Source: Amycolatopsis sp. 195334CR (GTDB taxonomy: Bacteria; Actinomycetota; Actinomycetes; Mycobacteriales; Pseudonocardiaceae). Taken from it: DNA of 64,000 nt. The position numbers were made by a program, and so were the translations under genes. Of this stretch, positions 32,556 to 41,968 are shown in pieces. The stretch lies in assembly GCF_017309385.1 (NCBI RefSeq), contig NZ_JAFJMJ010000001.1, positions 4,650,001-4,714,000 on the forward strand, given 5' to 3'. How positions within the stretch are numbered: position 1 is the first letter of the stretch; the number at the start of each line of letters is the position of its first letter. A model generated the notes under the pieces. That model was given only the letters and a program-made list of their open reading frames with translations. It was not told where the DNA came from and did not search any database.

Positions 32556-33719
32556 GTGGCCAGGGACTATTACGGCACGCTCGGTGTCGCGAAGAACGCG
32601 ACCGATCAGGAGATCAAGCGCGCGTACCGCAAGCTCGCCCGCGAGCTCCACCCGGACGTCAACCCGTCCGAGGACGCCAAGCACCGCTTCGGCGAGGTGA
32701 CCACGGCCTACGAGGTGCTGTCCGACCCGCAGAAGCGCAAGATCGTCGACCTCGGCGGCGACCCGATGGACGGCGGTGCCGGCCGCGCTGGTGGCGGCGG
32801 CGACCCGTTCGGCGGTTTCGGCGGGCTCGGCGACATCATGGACGCCTTCTTCGGCGGCGCGGCCGGTGGCGGGGGCCGCGGTCGCGGTCCGCGCAGCCGC
32901 GTGCAGCCGGGTTCGGACGCGCTCATCCGCATCGGCCTGACGCTGGAGGAGTGCGCCACCGGCGTCGACAAGGAGATCACCGTCGACACGGCGATCCTGT
33001 GCGACCTGTGCCGCGGCGCGGGTACCGCGGCCGGTGCCACCACGAAGACCTGCGACACCTGCGGCGGGCAGGGCGAGATCCAGTCCGTGCAGCGGTCGTT
33101 CCTCGGCCAGGTGGTCACCGCGCGTGCCTGCCCGGTGTGCCGCGGGTTCGGCGAGGTCATCACCGACCCGTGCCGCCAGTGCGGTGGCGACGGGCGCGTG
33201 CGCTCGCGCCGCACGGTGACCGCGAAGGCGCCGCCGGGCGTCGGTGACGGCATGCGGATCCGGTTGTCCGGCCAGGGCGAGGTCGGCCCCGGTGGCGGGC
33301 CGGCCGGTGACCTGTACGTGGAGATCGACGAGGCCCCGCACGAGGTGTTCATCCGCCAGGGCAACGACCTGCACTGCAAGCTGAGCGTGCCGATGACCAC
33401 CGCCGCGCTGGGCGCGAAGGTGCCGATGGAGACGCTGATCGACGGTGAGCACGAGCTGGAGATCGAGCCGGGTACCCAGCCGAACACCGAGCTGGTGCTG
33501 ACCGGCAAGGGCATGCCGAGGCTGCGCTCCTCCGGGCGCGTGGACGGCCGTGGTGACCTGCACGTGCACGTCGAGGTCGTGGTCCCGACCAAGCTGGACG
33601 AGTCGCAGCGCGAGTTGCTGCGCGAGCTGGCCCAGTCGCGCGGCGAGGACACCCCGACGCTGGCGGGCAACGGCAAGCACGGCGGGCTGTTCTCGAAGTT
33701 GCGGACCAAGAGCCGGTAG
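32556..33719 (+). CDS. dnaJ: Chaperone protein DnaJ (DnaJ2 type)
   Basis: This 387-residue type I DnaJ stimulates the DnaK ATPase and binds unfolded protein. It has a J domain with HPD near residue 34 ([12 protein letters not shown]), a Gly/Phe-rich linker (about 70-110), and four zinc-binding repeats ([32 protein letters not shown]), followed by C-terminal substrate-binding domains. The GTG at 32556 has GGAGGA about 11 bases upstream. Pairing with hrcA marks it as the second actinobacterial DnaJ. Its TAG stop overlaps the rsmE start by one base. Confidence 0.95.
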   Translation: MARDYYGTLGVAKNATDQEIKRAYRKLARELHPDVNPSEDAKHRFGEVTTAYEVLSDPQKRKIVDLGGDPMDGGAGRAGGGGDPFGGFGGLGDIMDAFFGGAAGGGGRGRGPRSRVQPGSDALIRIGLTLEECATGVDKEITVDTAILCDLCRGAGTAAGATTKTCDTCGGQGEIQSVQRSFLGQVVTARACPVCRGFGEVITDPCRQCGGDGRVRSRRTVTAKAPPGVGDGMRIRLSGQGEVGPGGGPAGDLYVEIDEAPHEVFIRQGNDLHCKLSVPMTTAALGAKVPMETLIDGEHELEIEPGTQPNTELVLTGKGMPRLRSSGRVDGRGDLHVHVEVVVPTKLDESQRELLRELAQSRGEDTPTLAGNGKHGGLFSKLRTKSR

Positions 33720-34459
33720 TGGATCCGGTTTTCCTGGTCGAGGCGCTGCCCGCCGGTGATCGCGCGGTGCTCGACGGGGAAGAGGCACGGCACGCCGCGA
33801 CCGTGCGCCGCCTCCGCGTCGGTGAGCGCCTGGTGCTCACCGACGGCCGCGGCGGCGCCGCGCGGTGCGTGACCGAGTCGGTGCAGGGGGGTCGCGACGC
33901 GCTGTTGTCGTTGCGCGTCGAGGAATCCTGGTTCGAGCCGGAGCCCGGGTTGCGCGTGGTCGTCGCGCAGGCACTGGCCAAGGGCGATCGCGGGGAACTG
34001 GCGGTGGAACTGGCCACCGAAGCCGGGGTCGACGAGATCGTGCCGTGGCGCGCCGCCCGCAGCGTGGCGAAGTGGGAAGACGGCCCGCGCGGTGACAAGG
34101 CACTGGCGCGCTGGCGGTCCACGGCCCGCGCGGCCGCGAAACAGGCCCGGCGCACGTGGCTGCCGCCGGTGACCGAGCCGATGTCCACGAAACAGCTCGC
34201 CGCACTGGCCGGCGAAGTCGATCTCGCCCTGGTGCTGGAAGCGGAAGCGGGCGTCCGGCTGCCGGACGTGGCCCTTCCGGCAGCCGGAAGACTCCTGCTG
34301 GTGATTGGACCGGAGGGCGGAATCGGCGCCGACGAGCTGGCCGCCCTCTCGGACGCGGGTGCACGTCCGGTCAGACTAGGCCAGACCGTACTGCGGACCT
34401 CCACCGCGGCGGCGGTGGCACTAGGCGCACTTGGAGCGCTCACGCCACGCTGGCCCTGA
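33719..34459 (+). CDS. rsmE: 16S rRNA (uracil-1498-N3)-methyltransferase
   Basis: This 246-residue SPOUT methyltransferase has an N-terminal PUA-like domain (GEEARHAATVRRLRVGERLVLTDG) and a C-terminal knot domain with LLLVIGPEGGIGADELAALS and the final VRLGQTVLRTSTAAAVALGAL, the SAM-binding trefoil. It methylates U1498 in the small ribosomal subunit. The GTG start overlaps the dnaJ stop, the usual actinobacterial order. A 657-base non-coding stretch follows. Confidence 0.94.
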   Translation: MDPVFLVEALPAGDRAVLDGEEARHAATVRRLRVGERLVLTDGRGGAARCVTESVQGGRDALLSLRVEESWFEPEPGLRVVVAQALAKGDRGELAVELATEAGVDEIVPWRAARSVAKWEDGPRGDKALARWRSTARAAAKQARRTWLPPVTEPMSTKQLAALAGEVDLALVLEAEAGVRLPDVALPAAGRLLLVIGPEGGIGADELAALSDAGARPVRLGQTVLRTSTAAAVALGALGALTPRWP

Positions 34460-35001
34460 CCACCTGGTGGATCGAGGTACCGGGGGTATTCGAAACCCGG
34501 GAAATTTCTCGGCGTAATTTTACGCTCCGATCTGGCGCACCAACAGCACTACCCGTTACTCTGGTCATTCGGAACAGCACACACGGTTTCCGGACACAGC
34601 GGCTTCGAGCCCGTGCACCGGAGTCCCCGCCGGACACCTCCCCCCTCGGTCCGGCGGAGCCGCGGCGGCGGTGGAGCGACCCCCAGGTTCCACCGCCCCG
34701 CGGCGTTCCTTCTTTCCTTCGCCCTGCTCGGGCTGCGCCCTTCGCTCGGGCGAAGGAACGTGTGTTTCCTGGGGGTCGAACCCCCAGACCCCCGCCAGGG
34801 GGCAAGCCCCCTGGACCCCCCGCGCGGCCGCCGCTGTGCTTGCTCTGGGTGCCGCGCCTTGGTTGCTTCGGCGGGCTGCGGCTCGCTTCGCATTGCCTCG
34901 CCGCGCCTACGCCGCTTTTTACCGCTGGGACAGGAAGCCGGGGCTGGGAGCGGGGTACCAGCCAGACTCCCCCTTCCCCATCCCGGTCCTAAGCCAAAAA
35001 C
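34460..35001. other. Non-coding stretch rich in small hairpins
   Basis: No credible gene is seen in these 542 bases; open frames here lack family features and ribosome-binding sites. The first 100 bases are relatively AT-rich. Compact inverted repeats include CTGGGGGT/ACCCCCAG (34769-34787) and CCAGGGGG/CCCCCTGG (34795-34814). The pattern suggests a terminator and repeat-rich spacer rather than an RNA gene. Confidence 0.6.
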
Positions 35002-35060
35002 ACGGCGGAGCTGGGCTTGTCAAGGCATCTTTCCCGCCTTGACATGCCCAACTCCGCCGT
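35002..35060. repeat. Long imperfect inverted repeat, terminator-like
   Basis: The left arm ACGGCGGAGCTGGGCTTGTC... (35002-35026) matches the reverse complement of the right arm (35036-35060) except for two bases, with a short pyrimidine-rich loop. It lies 57 bases before the HIT gene. It may end read-through from rsmE and looks like a dispersed repeat. Confidence 0.65.
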
Positions 35061-35116
35061 AGTCACAATCGGGCGCCGGGTTGGGAACCCGCCCCATTCC
35101 ACTAGGCTCCGCAAGC

Positions 35117-35473
35117 ATGAGTGACGCGGACACGCTGTTCGAGAAGATCATCGCCAGGGAGATCCCGGCCGAGATCGTGCACGAGACCGAGAACACGCTC
35201 GCCTTCCGGGACATCCAGCCCCAGGCCAGGGTTCACGTGCTCGTGGTGCCGAAGAAGCGGTACCGCAACCTCGCCGAGTTCGCCGCCGCCGATGCCGCCG
35301 GGCTGGCCGAGGTGGTCGCCACCGCGGCCAAGGTGGCCGAGCTCGAGGGCATCACCGACAGCGGCTACCGCGTCGTGTTCAACACCGAGGGTGACGCCGG
35401 GCAGACCGTCTTCCACGTCCACGCCCACGTGCTCGGCGGCGAACAGCTCGGCCACTTCGGCACGCCGCGCTAG
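35117..35473 (+). CDS. HIT-family nucleotide hydrolase (Hint/HinT-like)
   Basis: This 118-residue HIT protein has the catalytic His triad in VFHVHAHVLGG at the C-terminus and the N-terminal TLFEKIIAREIPAEIVHETENTLAFRDI typical of Hint enzymes, which hydrolyse AMP-lysine and other adenosine phosphoramidates. The ATG at 35117 starts MSDADTL; a longer frame upstream would enter the repeat region. A TAGGCT -10-like box lies 13 bases before the start. It precedes phoH, as in other actinobacteria. Confidence 0.93.
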   Translation: MSDADTLFEKIIAREIPAEIVHETENTLAFRDIQPQARVHVLVVPKKRYRNLAEFAAADAAGLAEVVATAAKVAELEGITDSGYRVVFNTEGDAGQTVFHVHAHVLGGEQLGHFGTPR

Positions 35474-35519
35474 CCACGGGGTAACCACCTGCGCCACCGG
35501 GCCGCCTACCGCTAGCATC

Positions 35520-36656
35520 GTGGGTGACCAAACTACTCACGACCAGCAGCGCAAGCGCAGAAAGCAGGCCCGAGGCCCAGTGGCCGGTACCGCACCGGGT
35601 GGAGCCGCCCGATCCGAAGTCCCGCGCGAAGACGACCAGCAGGTCGAGGCGGCCACCGCGCAGGACGCGAAGTCCCGATTCCCCATTCCCGACGCCGCCG
35701 CGCTGACCCTGCTCGGGTCGCGGGACGAGAACCTGCGGGTCGCCGAGGAACTGCTCACCGCCGACGTGCACGTTCGCGGCAACGAGGTCACCCTCACCGG
35801 CGCCCCGGCCGACGTGGCGTTCGCCGAGCGCGTGTTCGCCGAGCTGGTCACCCTGGCCGGCCGCGGCCAGCAGGTCGACCCGGCGACCGTGCGGCGCACG
35901 GTGTCCATGCTCTCCTCCGGCGGCGCCGAATCGCCCGCCGACGTGCTCAGCATGGACATCCTGTCCCGCCGGGGCCGCACCATCCGGCCGAAGACGCTGA
36001 ACCAGAAGCGCTACGTCGACGCCATCGACAAGCACACGATCGTGTTCGGCGTCGGCCCGGCCGGTACCGGCAAGACCTACCTGGCGATGGCGAAGGCCGT
36101 GCAGGCGCTGCAGGCCAAGCAGGTCACCCGGATCGTGCTGACCCGCCCGGCGGTCGAGGCCGGTGAGCGGCTGGGTTACCTGCCCGGCACGCTCAACGAG
36201 AAGATCGACCCGTACCTGCGCCCGCTCTACGACGCGCTGCACGACATGGTCGACCCCGAGTCGATCCCGCGCCTGATGCAGGCGGGCACGATCGAGATCG
36301 CGCCGCTGGCCTACATGCGCGGCCGCACCCTCAACGACGCGTTCATCATCCTGGACGAGGCGCAGAACACCACGCCCGAGCAGATGAAGATGTTCCTCAC
36401 CCGCCTCGGCTTCGGCTCGAAGATCGTGGTCACCGGGGACGTCACCCAGGTCGACCTGCCCAGCGGGCAGCGCAGCGGCCTGCGCGTGGTGCGCGAGATC
36501 CTCGAGGGCGTGGACGACCTGCACTTCGCCACGCTGACCAGCCAGGACGTGGTCCGCCACCGCCTGGTCGGCGACATCGTGGACGCCTACGAGAAGTGGC
36601 AGGCCGTGCAGGACGCGACCGAGACCGCCAACGGCTGGAAGGGCCAGCGCCGGTGA
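35520..36656 (+). CDS. phoH: PhoH-like ATPase
   Basis: This 378-residue protein has a disordered, charged N-terminus ([11 protein letters not shown]), a KH-like segment (about 75-120), then the PhoH ATPase domain: Walker [14 protein letters not shown] near residue 184 and Walker [13 protein letters not shown] near residue 276. PhoH proteins are RNA-handling ATPases coupled to YbeY in rRNA quality control. The GTG at 35520 is the best in-frame start; TAGCAT lies just before it and no Shine-Dalgarno is visible, so initiation may be leaderless. It overlaps ybeY by GTGA. Confidence 0.92.
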   Translation: MGDQTTHDQQRKRRKQARGPVAGTAPGGAARSEVPREDDQQVEAATAQDAKSRFPIPDAAALTLLGSRDENLRVAEELLTADVHVRGNEVTLTGAPADVAFAERVFAELVTLAGRGQQVDPATVRRTVSMLSSGGAESPADVLSMDILSRRGRTIRPKTLNQKRYVDAIDKHTIVFGVGPAGTGKTYLAMAKAVQALQAKQVTRIVLTRPAVEAGERLGYLPGTLNEKIDPYLRPLYDALHDMVDPESIPRLMQAGTIEIAPLAYMRGRTLNDAFIILDEAQNTTPEQMKMFLTRLGFGSKIVVTGDVTQVDLPSGQRSGLRVVREILEGVDDLHFATLTSQDVVRHRLVGDIVDAYEKWQAVQDATETANGWKGQRR

Positions 36657-37210
36657 GCATCGAGATCGCCAACGAGTCCGGGGTCGGCGTGGACGAGGCC
36701 TCCATCGTCTCGGCGGCCCGGTTCGCGCTGGACAAGATGGAGGTCAGCCCGCTGGCCGAGCTGTCGGTGCTGCTGGTCACCCTCGACGTGATGGAGGACC
36801 TGCACGAGCGGTGGATGGACCTGCCCGGTCCGACCGACGTGATGGCCTTCCCGATGGACGAGCTGGACTCCACCCGCCGTCCCGACGCCGCGGACGCCTC
36901 GCCCGCGCTGCTCGGCGACATCGTGCTCTGCCCCGCGTTCGCGAAGGACCAGGCGCACACCGCCGGCCACTCGCTGACCGAGGAACTGCACCTGCTCACC
37001 GTGCACGGCGTGCTGCACCTGCTCGGCTACGACCACGCGGAACCGGCCGAGGAGAAGGAGATGTTCGGGCTGCAGAAGCGCATCCTGAACGAGTTCCGCG
37101 CGGCCACCGCCGCGGTCCGCAGGCAGGACGCGCAGCGCTCCGCCGACGACCGGCTGCTCGGCACCGCGGGACTGGACCGGGTGGCCGAACCACCCGGCGA
37201 AGCCGGCTGA
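36653..37210 (+). CDS. ybeY: Endoribonuclease YbeY
   Basis: This 185-residue metalloprotein has the signature [19 protein letters not shown], with three His residues binding zinc. It acts in 16S rRNA 3'-end maturation and ribosome quality control. The GTG start overlaps the phoH stop (GTGA). The C-terminal 35 residues beyond the usual fold are charged and probably flexible. The hemolysin-like CBS gene follows five bases after the stop. Confidence 0.95.
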   Translation: MSIEIANESGVGVDEASIVSAARFALDKMEVSPLAELSVLLVTLDVMEDLHERWMDLPGPTDVMAFPMDELDSTRRPDAADASPALLGDIVLCPAFAKDQAHTAGHSLTEELHLLTVHGVLHLLGYDHAEPAEEKEMFGLQKRILNEFRAATAAVRRQDAQRSADDRLLGTAGLDRVAEPPGEAG

Positions 37211-37214
37211 GCCG

Positions 37215-38564
37215 ATGACCAGCTCGACCTCCCTGCTGATCATCGCCGTCGCCCTGGTCCTGCTGGGCGGGGTGTTCGCCGCGGCCGACGCGGCGGTCAG
37301 CACGGTGTCGCAGGCCAGGGCCGAGGGCATGGTGCGGCTCGGCCGCGCCGGGGCCCGCCAGCTGGTCGCGGTGATCGCCGAGCGGCGGCGCCACATCAAC
37401 CTGCTGCTCCTGCTCCGGCTGGGCTGCGAGCTGACCTCCACGGTGCTGGTCACCGTGGTCTTCCTGCGCTGGATCGAGCCGGTCTCGCTGGCCGTGGTGG
37501 TCGCGGGCGTGGTGATGGTGGTGGTCAGCTACGTGCTGATCGGGGTCGGCCCGCGCACCATCGGCCGCCAGCACCCGTACCGCGTCGGCCTGGTGGTGGC
37601 CGGGCTGGTGCGGGCGCTGGGCACCGTGCTCGGCCCGCTGAGCAGGCTGCTGATCCTGCTGGGCAACGCGATCACCCCGGGCAAGGGCTTCCGCGAGGGC
37701 CCGTTCACCTCCGAGGTCGAGCTGCGCGAGCTGGTCGACCTCGCCCAGGAACGCGGGGTGGTGGAGGACTCCGAGCGCGAGATGATCCACTCGGTGTTCG
37801 AGCTGGGCGACACGGTGGCCCGCGAGGTGATGGTCCCGCGCACCGAGATCGTCTGGATCGAGCAGGGCAAGACGGTGCGCCAGGCGCTGGCGCTGTCCCT
37901 GCGCTCCGGGTTCACCCGGCTGCCGGTGATCGGCGAGTCGGTGGACGACATCGTCGGCGTGGTCAACATCAAGGACCTGGTCCGGGCGTCGATGGCCGAC
38001 GGCGGTGCCGCGCGCGAGGTGCACGAGCTGATGAGCCAGGCCAGCTTCGTGCCGGACTCGAAACGGCTCGACGACCTCCTCAAGGAGATGCAGGTCTCGC
38101 GCCACCACCTGGCCATCGCGATCGACGAGTACGGCGGCACGGCCGGCCTGCTCACCATCGAGGACATCCTCGAGGAGATCGTCGGCGAGATCACCGACGA
38201 GTCCGACGCCGACGAGCGGCCGCCGATCGAGGCGCTCGACGAGTCCTCGGTCCGGGTCTCGGCCAGGCTCGGCGTGGACGACCTCGGCGAGCTGTTCGGC
38301 ATCGAACTGGACGACCACGACGTGGAGACCGTCGGCGGGCTGCTGGCACAGCGCCTCGGCCGGGTGCCGCTGCCGGGCGCGGAGGCCGAGATCGCCGGGC
38401 TGCGGCTGCACGCCGAGGGCGGCAAGGACCGGCGCGGCCGGATGCGGATCACCACCGTGGTGGTGCGCGCGAACGACGACCGGATCGCCGGGCGGCGGGT
38501 GCGGGTGCCGCGCGAGGAACGGGACGAGCAGGACGAACGGGATCGGAGCGTGGAGCATGCCTGA
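37215..38564 (+). CDS. CBS-pair/CNNM-type membrane protein (hemolysin-C-like)
   Basis: This 449-residue protein has an N-terminal DUF21/CNNM domain with three to four membrane segments (about 5-140), a CBS pair (VMVPRTEIVWIEQ ... GFTRLPVIGESVDDIVGVVNIKDLV ... IAIDEYGGTAGLLTIEDILEEIVGEITDE), and a C-terminal CorC_HlyC domain. Such proteins are linked to magnesium or cobalt efflux and ion homeostasis rather than hemolysis. The gene follows ybeY, as in mycobacteria (Rv2366c position). It overlaps the next gene by 8 bases. Confidence 0.92.
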   Translation: MTSSTSLLIIAVALVLLGGVFAAADAAVSTVSQARAEGMVRLGRAGARQLVAVIAERRRHINLLLLLRLGCELTSTVLVTVVFLRWIEPVSLAVVVAGVVMVVVSYVLIGVGPRTIGRQHPYRVGLVVAGLVRALGTVLGPLSRLLILLGNAITPGKGFREGPFTSEVELRELVDLAQERGVVEDSEREMIHSVFELGDTVAREVMVPRTEIVWIEQGKTVRQALALSLRSGFTRLPVIGESVDDIVGVVNIKDLVRASMADGGAAREVHELMSQASFVPDSKRLDDLLKEMQVSRHHLAIAIDEYGGTAGLLTIEDILEEIVGEITDESDADERPPIEALDESSVRVSARLGVDDLGELFGIELDDHDVETVGGLLAQRLGRVPLPGAEAEIAGLRLHAEGGKDRRGRMRITTVVVRANDDRIAGRRVRVPREERDEQDERDRSVEHA

Positions 38565-38895
38565 GGAGCTCGGGGCCGAGGACGAGAAGATCGTCATTCT
38601 CGCCCGCTCGGCCAGGGCGCGGACCGGCGCGGCCGAAGGGGCCGCCGTCCGGGACACCGACGGCCGCACCTACTCGGCGACCAACGTCGAGCTGCCCTCG
38701 TTCAAGCTGACCGCGATGCAGGCCGCGATCGCCGCCGCGGTGTCCAGCGGCGCGGAGGGCCTGGAGGCGGCCGCACTGGTCTCCGCGGAACCGGCCTTCC
38801 CGGAGCAGTCCGTCCACGCGGTCCGCGATCTTGCTCCGGATGCCCCTATTTTTCGCGCGGACCCTTCCGGATCGGTGCAGGAAGTGTTGCGCTAG
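38557..38895 (+). CDS. Cytidine-deaminase-like protein without zinc ligands
   Basis: This 112-residue protein aligns with the cytidine deaminase fold (AARTGAAEGAAVRDTDGRTYSATNVELPSFKLTAMQAAI), but the catalytic [HC]AE is replaced by SFKLTAMQ and no PCxxC motif follows. It therefore lacks the zinc site and is probably not a deaminase. The same kind of protein occupies this place before era in mycobacteria (Rv2365c position), so it is conserved for some other purpose, perhaps nucleotide binding. The ATG overlaps the end of the CBS protein gene. Confidence 0.83.
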   Translation: MPEELGAEDEKIVILARSARARTGAAEGAAVRDTDGRTYSATNVELPSFKLTAMQAAIAAAVSSGAEGLEAAALVSAEPAFPEQSVHAVRDLAPDAPIFRADPSGSVQEVLR

Positions 38896-38932
38896 GCGGT
38901 GACCTGACCACCCGCCGACCTCGGGAGACCGT

Positions 38933-41900
38933 GTGGACTTCGGGATCTTGGGACCACTCGAGATCACCGGTATGCCCTCGGGCGCGATCAGCGCGGGCAG
39001 GCAGCGGTGCCTGCTGGCCATGCTCCTGCTCGAACCGGGGCAGGTGGTGCCGCTGGAACGGATCGCCGACGCGCTGTGGGGCGAGCAGTGGCCGGACACC
39101 GTGCGCAACGCCGTGCAGGTGGTGGTCTCGCGGCTGCGGCGGTCCTTCACCGGGCACCCGGTGCAGGTGCTGGCCAGGGCCAACGGGTACCTCATCGACG
39201 TCGCGCCGAACCGGGTCGACCTGCACCGCTTCCGCGCGTCCGTGGCCAAGGCGCGCGAGCTGGCCTGGCACGACGACGCGGCCGCGGCGGAGCTGTTCCA
39301 GCGCGCGCTGTGCCTGTGGCGCGGGGCGCCGCTGGCCGGGATCGAATCCGAGCTGATCTCCGAGCGGATCGCGCCCGCGCTCGAACACGAGCGGGTGGGC
39401 GCGCTGCTCGACTACCACGACGCGGTGCTCCGGCTGGACCGCGCGGCCGAACTGGTGCCCGCGCTGCTCGCGCTCACCCACGAGCACCCGTTCGAACAGC
39501 GGCTCTGGGCGCAGCTGATGATCGCGCTGCACCGGACCGGCCGCACCCGCGACGCGCTCGCCGCCTACCGCAGGCTGCACCGGCGGCTCAGCCGGGAACT
39601 CGGGCTGGAGCCGATGGCCGAACTGCGCGCGCTCGAACAGGCCGTGCTGCGCGGGGAAACCCTGCGGCACCAGCCGCAGCCGCGCGTCCGGCCGCGTGAG
39701 GCCTTCGACGGCCCGGCGCAGCTGCCGCCGACGGTGGGCGACTTCACCGGCCGCACCACCGAACTCGACGAACTCGTGCGCACGCTCACCGCGGCCGGTG
39801 AAGCGGTGCCGGTGGTGACGCTGGCGGGACAGGGCGGGGTCGGCAAGACCACGCTCGCCGTGCGCGCGGCCCACCTGGTCGCCGACCAGTTCCCCGACGG
39901 CCAGCTCTACGTCGACCTGTGCGGTACGCAGGACGAGGTGCGGGATCCGGCGCGCGTGCTGGCCAACTTCCTGCTCTCGCTCGGCGTGGACGGTGGCGCC
40001 ATCCCGGACGAGCTGCCCGACCGGTCGGCGTTGTTCCGCAGCAAGCTCGCCGGGCGGCGGGTGCTGGTGCTGCTGGACAACGCGGCCGGCGAGGACCAGG
40101 TCCGGCCGCTGCTGCCCGGTTCGGCGGGGTGCGCGGTGGTGGTCACCAGCCGCGCCAGGCTCAGCGGGCTGGAGGGCGGGCGCGCGCTCGACGTCGAGGT
40201 GTTCACCCCGGAGCAGGCGTGGGCCTTTCTCGCCGGGGTGGTCGGCCAGGAGCGGATCGAGGCCGAACCCGGTGCGGTCGCCGAGATCGCCCGGCTGTGC
40301 GGGTACCTGCCGCTGGCGGTCCGGGTGGCCGCGGCGAAGCTGGTCGCGCGGTCGCGCCTGGGCATCGGGCAGCTCGCGGCCCGCCTCGCCGACGAATGCG
40401 GCAGGCTCGACGAACTGGTGGCCGGTGATCTCGCGGTCCGGGCGAGCCTGGCGCTCAGCTACACCGGGTTGCGACCCGCCGAGCAGCGCGCGCTGCGGTT
40501 GCTCGGGCTGCTCGACGTCACCGACTTCGCCTCCTGGGTCTGCGCGGCCCTGCTCGACGTGCCGCCGTCCCGTGCCGAAGCCACCCTGGACGCGCTGGTC
40601 GACGTGCACCTGGTGGAGGACGTCGGCGTGGACGTGTGCGGGCAGACCCGGTACCGCCTGCACGACCTGACCCGTCTCTTCGCCAGGGAACGCGCGACCG
40701 AGAGCGAGTCACCCGAGGAGATCGAGGCGGCGCTGGAACGGGCGCGCACGGCGTGGCTCGCGCTCGCCGAAGCCGCCGACGACCTGCTGGACAACCGCAC
40801 CCTGGAACGGATCTCGAACTGCCCGGACCGGGAACGGCTGGCCGCCGAGGAACCGGAGATCCTGGGCGGCAACGCGGCGGGCTGGTTCGACGTCGAGGCC
40901 CGCAACCTCCAGGCGATCGTCACCGGCGGCGCGCGCATGCCGGTGGCCTGGCAGATCGCCGAGGCGCTGGTCGGGTACTTCGAATACCGCGTGCTCGGGC
41001 AGGACTGGGAGCGCACGCACCTGGCCGCGCTGGAGAAGTGCGACGGCGACCGGCTCGGCGAGGCGGTGCTGCTGCGCGGGCTCGCGGACCGCGCGTGGGG
41101 CCGCGGCAGCGCGGACTGCCTGCGGTACGCGCGCCAGGCCGAGCGGTTGTTCGCCGAACTCGGCCACGACACCGGCCGCGCGCAGGCCCTTTCCCTGCTC
41201 GGGCTGGGCCTGCGGCTCGAAGGCGCCTACGACGAGTCGATGGCCGCCTACGCGGAGAGCCGCCGGCTCAGCGGTGAGCAGGGCAGGCACCGCACCACGA
41301 TCCTGTCGCTGATCAACGAGTCGATCATCCACCGCGTGCGCGGGGAGGCCGACCAGGCGCTGCGGTGCGTGCTGGAGGTCCGCCGCCTGGCCGGGGCGAT
41401 CGGCTTCGCCAGGGCGGAGGCCGAGGCGTGGATGCGGCTGGGCAACCTCCGCCAGGACCGGCGCCAGTGGGACGAGGCGGTGGACGCCTACCGGACGGCC
41501 GCGGCCGGGTTCCGGCGGCTCGACCACGCCGGCTTCCACACGCTGACCCTGACCCACCTCGGTGACCTGCACCTGCGCACCGGCGACCTGTCCGCCGCCG
41601 AGGACACGCTCGAGCAGGCGGTCGAGGTGGCGGCGACCTACCGGCACCACTCGAGCAGCTTCCTGCCGATGGAACTGCTCGCCGAGGTGCACCTCGAACA
41701 GCGCCGGTACGACCTCGCCGCGGCCGAGCTGACCGGGTACGTGGCCGAGTACCGCGAGCGCAGGCTGGTCGCGCGGCTGCCGGGCGCGCTGGCGAAACTC
41801 GGCCGGGCGCTGCACGGAACCGGGAGGGTGGCCGAGGCCGTCGAAGCCTGGACCGAGGGCCGCGCGCTGCACCTGGAGCTGGGCAACGGCGCCGGCGCCG

Positions 41901-41947
41901 CCGAGCTGGACGAGCTGCTCGGGGGGATCACCGAGTCGACGGCGTGA
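38933..41947 (+). CDS. AfsR/SARP-type regulator with NB-ARC and TPR domains
   Basis: This 1004-residue regulator has an OmpR-type winged helix (residues 1-85, MDFGILGPLEI start), a bacterial transcriptional activation domain (about 90-235), an NB-ARC ATPase with P-loop GQGGVGKTT near residue 300 and Walker B VLVLLDNA near 380, then TPR-like helices (about 690-1000). This is the AfsR layout, which activates secondary-metabolite genes in Streptomyces. No biosynthetic cluster adjoins it. It lies between the deaminase-like gene and era, where these are normally adjacent. Confidence 0.93.
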   Translation: MDFGILGPLEITGMPSGAISAGRQRCLLAMLLLEPGQVVPLERIADALWGEQWPDTVRNAVQVVVSRLRRSFTGHPVQVLARANGYLIDVAPNRVDLHRFRASVAKARELAWHDDAAAAELFQRALCLWRGAPLAGIESELISERIAPALEHERVGALLDYHDAVLRLDRAAELVPALLALTHEHPFEQRLWAQLMIALHRTGRTRDALAAYRRLHRRLSRELGLEPMAELRALEQAVLRGETLRHQPQPRVRPREAFDGPAQLPPTVGDFTGRTTELDELVRTLTAAGEAVPVVTLAGQGGVGKTTLAVRAAHLVADQFPDGQLYVDLCGTQDEVRDPARVLANFLLSLGVDGGAIPDELPDRSALFRSKLAGRRVLVLLDNAAGEDQVRPLLPGSAGCAVVVTSRARLSGLEGGRALDVEVFTPEQAWAFLAGVVGQERIEAEPGAVAEIARLCGYLPLAVRVAAAKLVARSRLGIGQLAARLADECGRLDELVAGDLAVRASLALSYTGLRPAEQRALRLLGLLDVTDFASWVCAALLDVPPSRAEATLDALVDVHLVEDVGVDVCGQTRYRLHDLTRLFARERATESESPEEIEAALERARTAWLALAEAADDLLDNRTLERISNCPDRERLAAEEPEILGGNAAGWFDVEARNLQAIVTGGARMPVAWQIAEALVGYFEYRVLGQDWERTHLAALEKCDGDRLGEAVLLRGLADRAWGRGSADCLRYARQAERLFAELGHDTGRAQALSLLGLGLRLEGAYDESMAAYAESRRLSGEQGRHRTTILSLINESIIHRVRGEADQALRCVLEVRRLAGAIGFARAEAEAWMRLGNLRQDRRQWDEAVDAYRTAAAGFRRLDHAGFHTLTLTHLGDLHLRTGDLSAAEDTLEQAVEVAATYRHHSSSFLPMELLAEVHLEQRRYDLAAAELTGYVAEYRERRLVARLPGALAKLGRALHGTGRVAEAVEAWTEGRALHLELGNGAGAAELDELLGGITESTA

Positions 41948-41968
41948 GGCGTCAGGGAGGATGGGCGG

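Noticed and set aside
34769..34787. GGGTCGAACCC looked like a tRNA T-arm
   Set aside because: No acceptor, anticodon or D-arm can be built around it; it is part of a simple inverted repeat.
35121..35519. Extending phoH upstream through the HIT gene frame
   Set aside because: The upstream part is the HIT gene read in another frame; the first sensible start is GTG at 35520.
38846..40663. A 605-codon open frame on the minus strand opposite the AfsR-type gene
   Set aside because: It has the strange composition of an antisense shadow in GC-rich DNA (strings of Gly, Arg, His and Gln) and no family motif; the plus-strand frame has clear domains.
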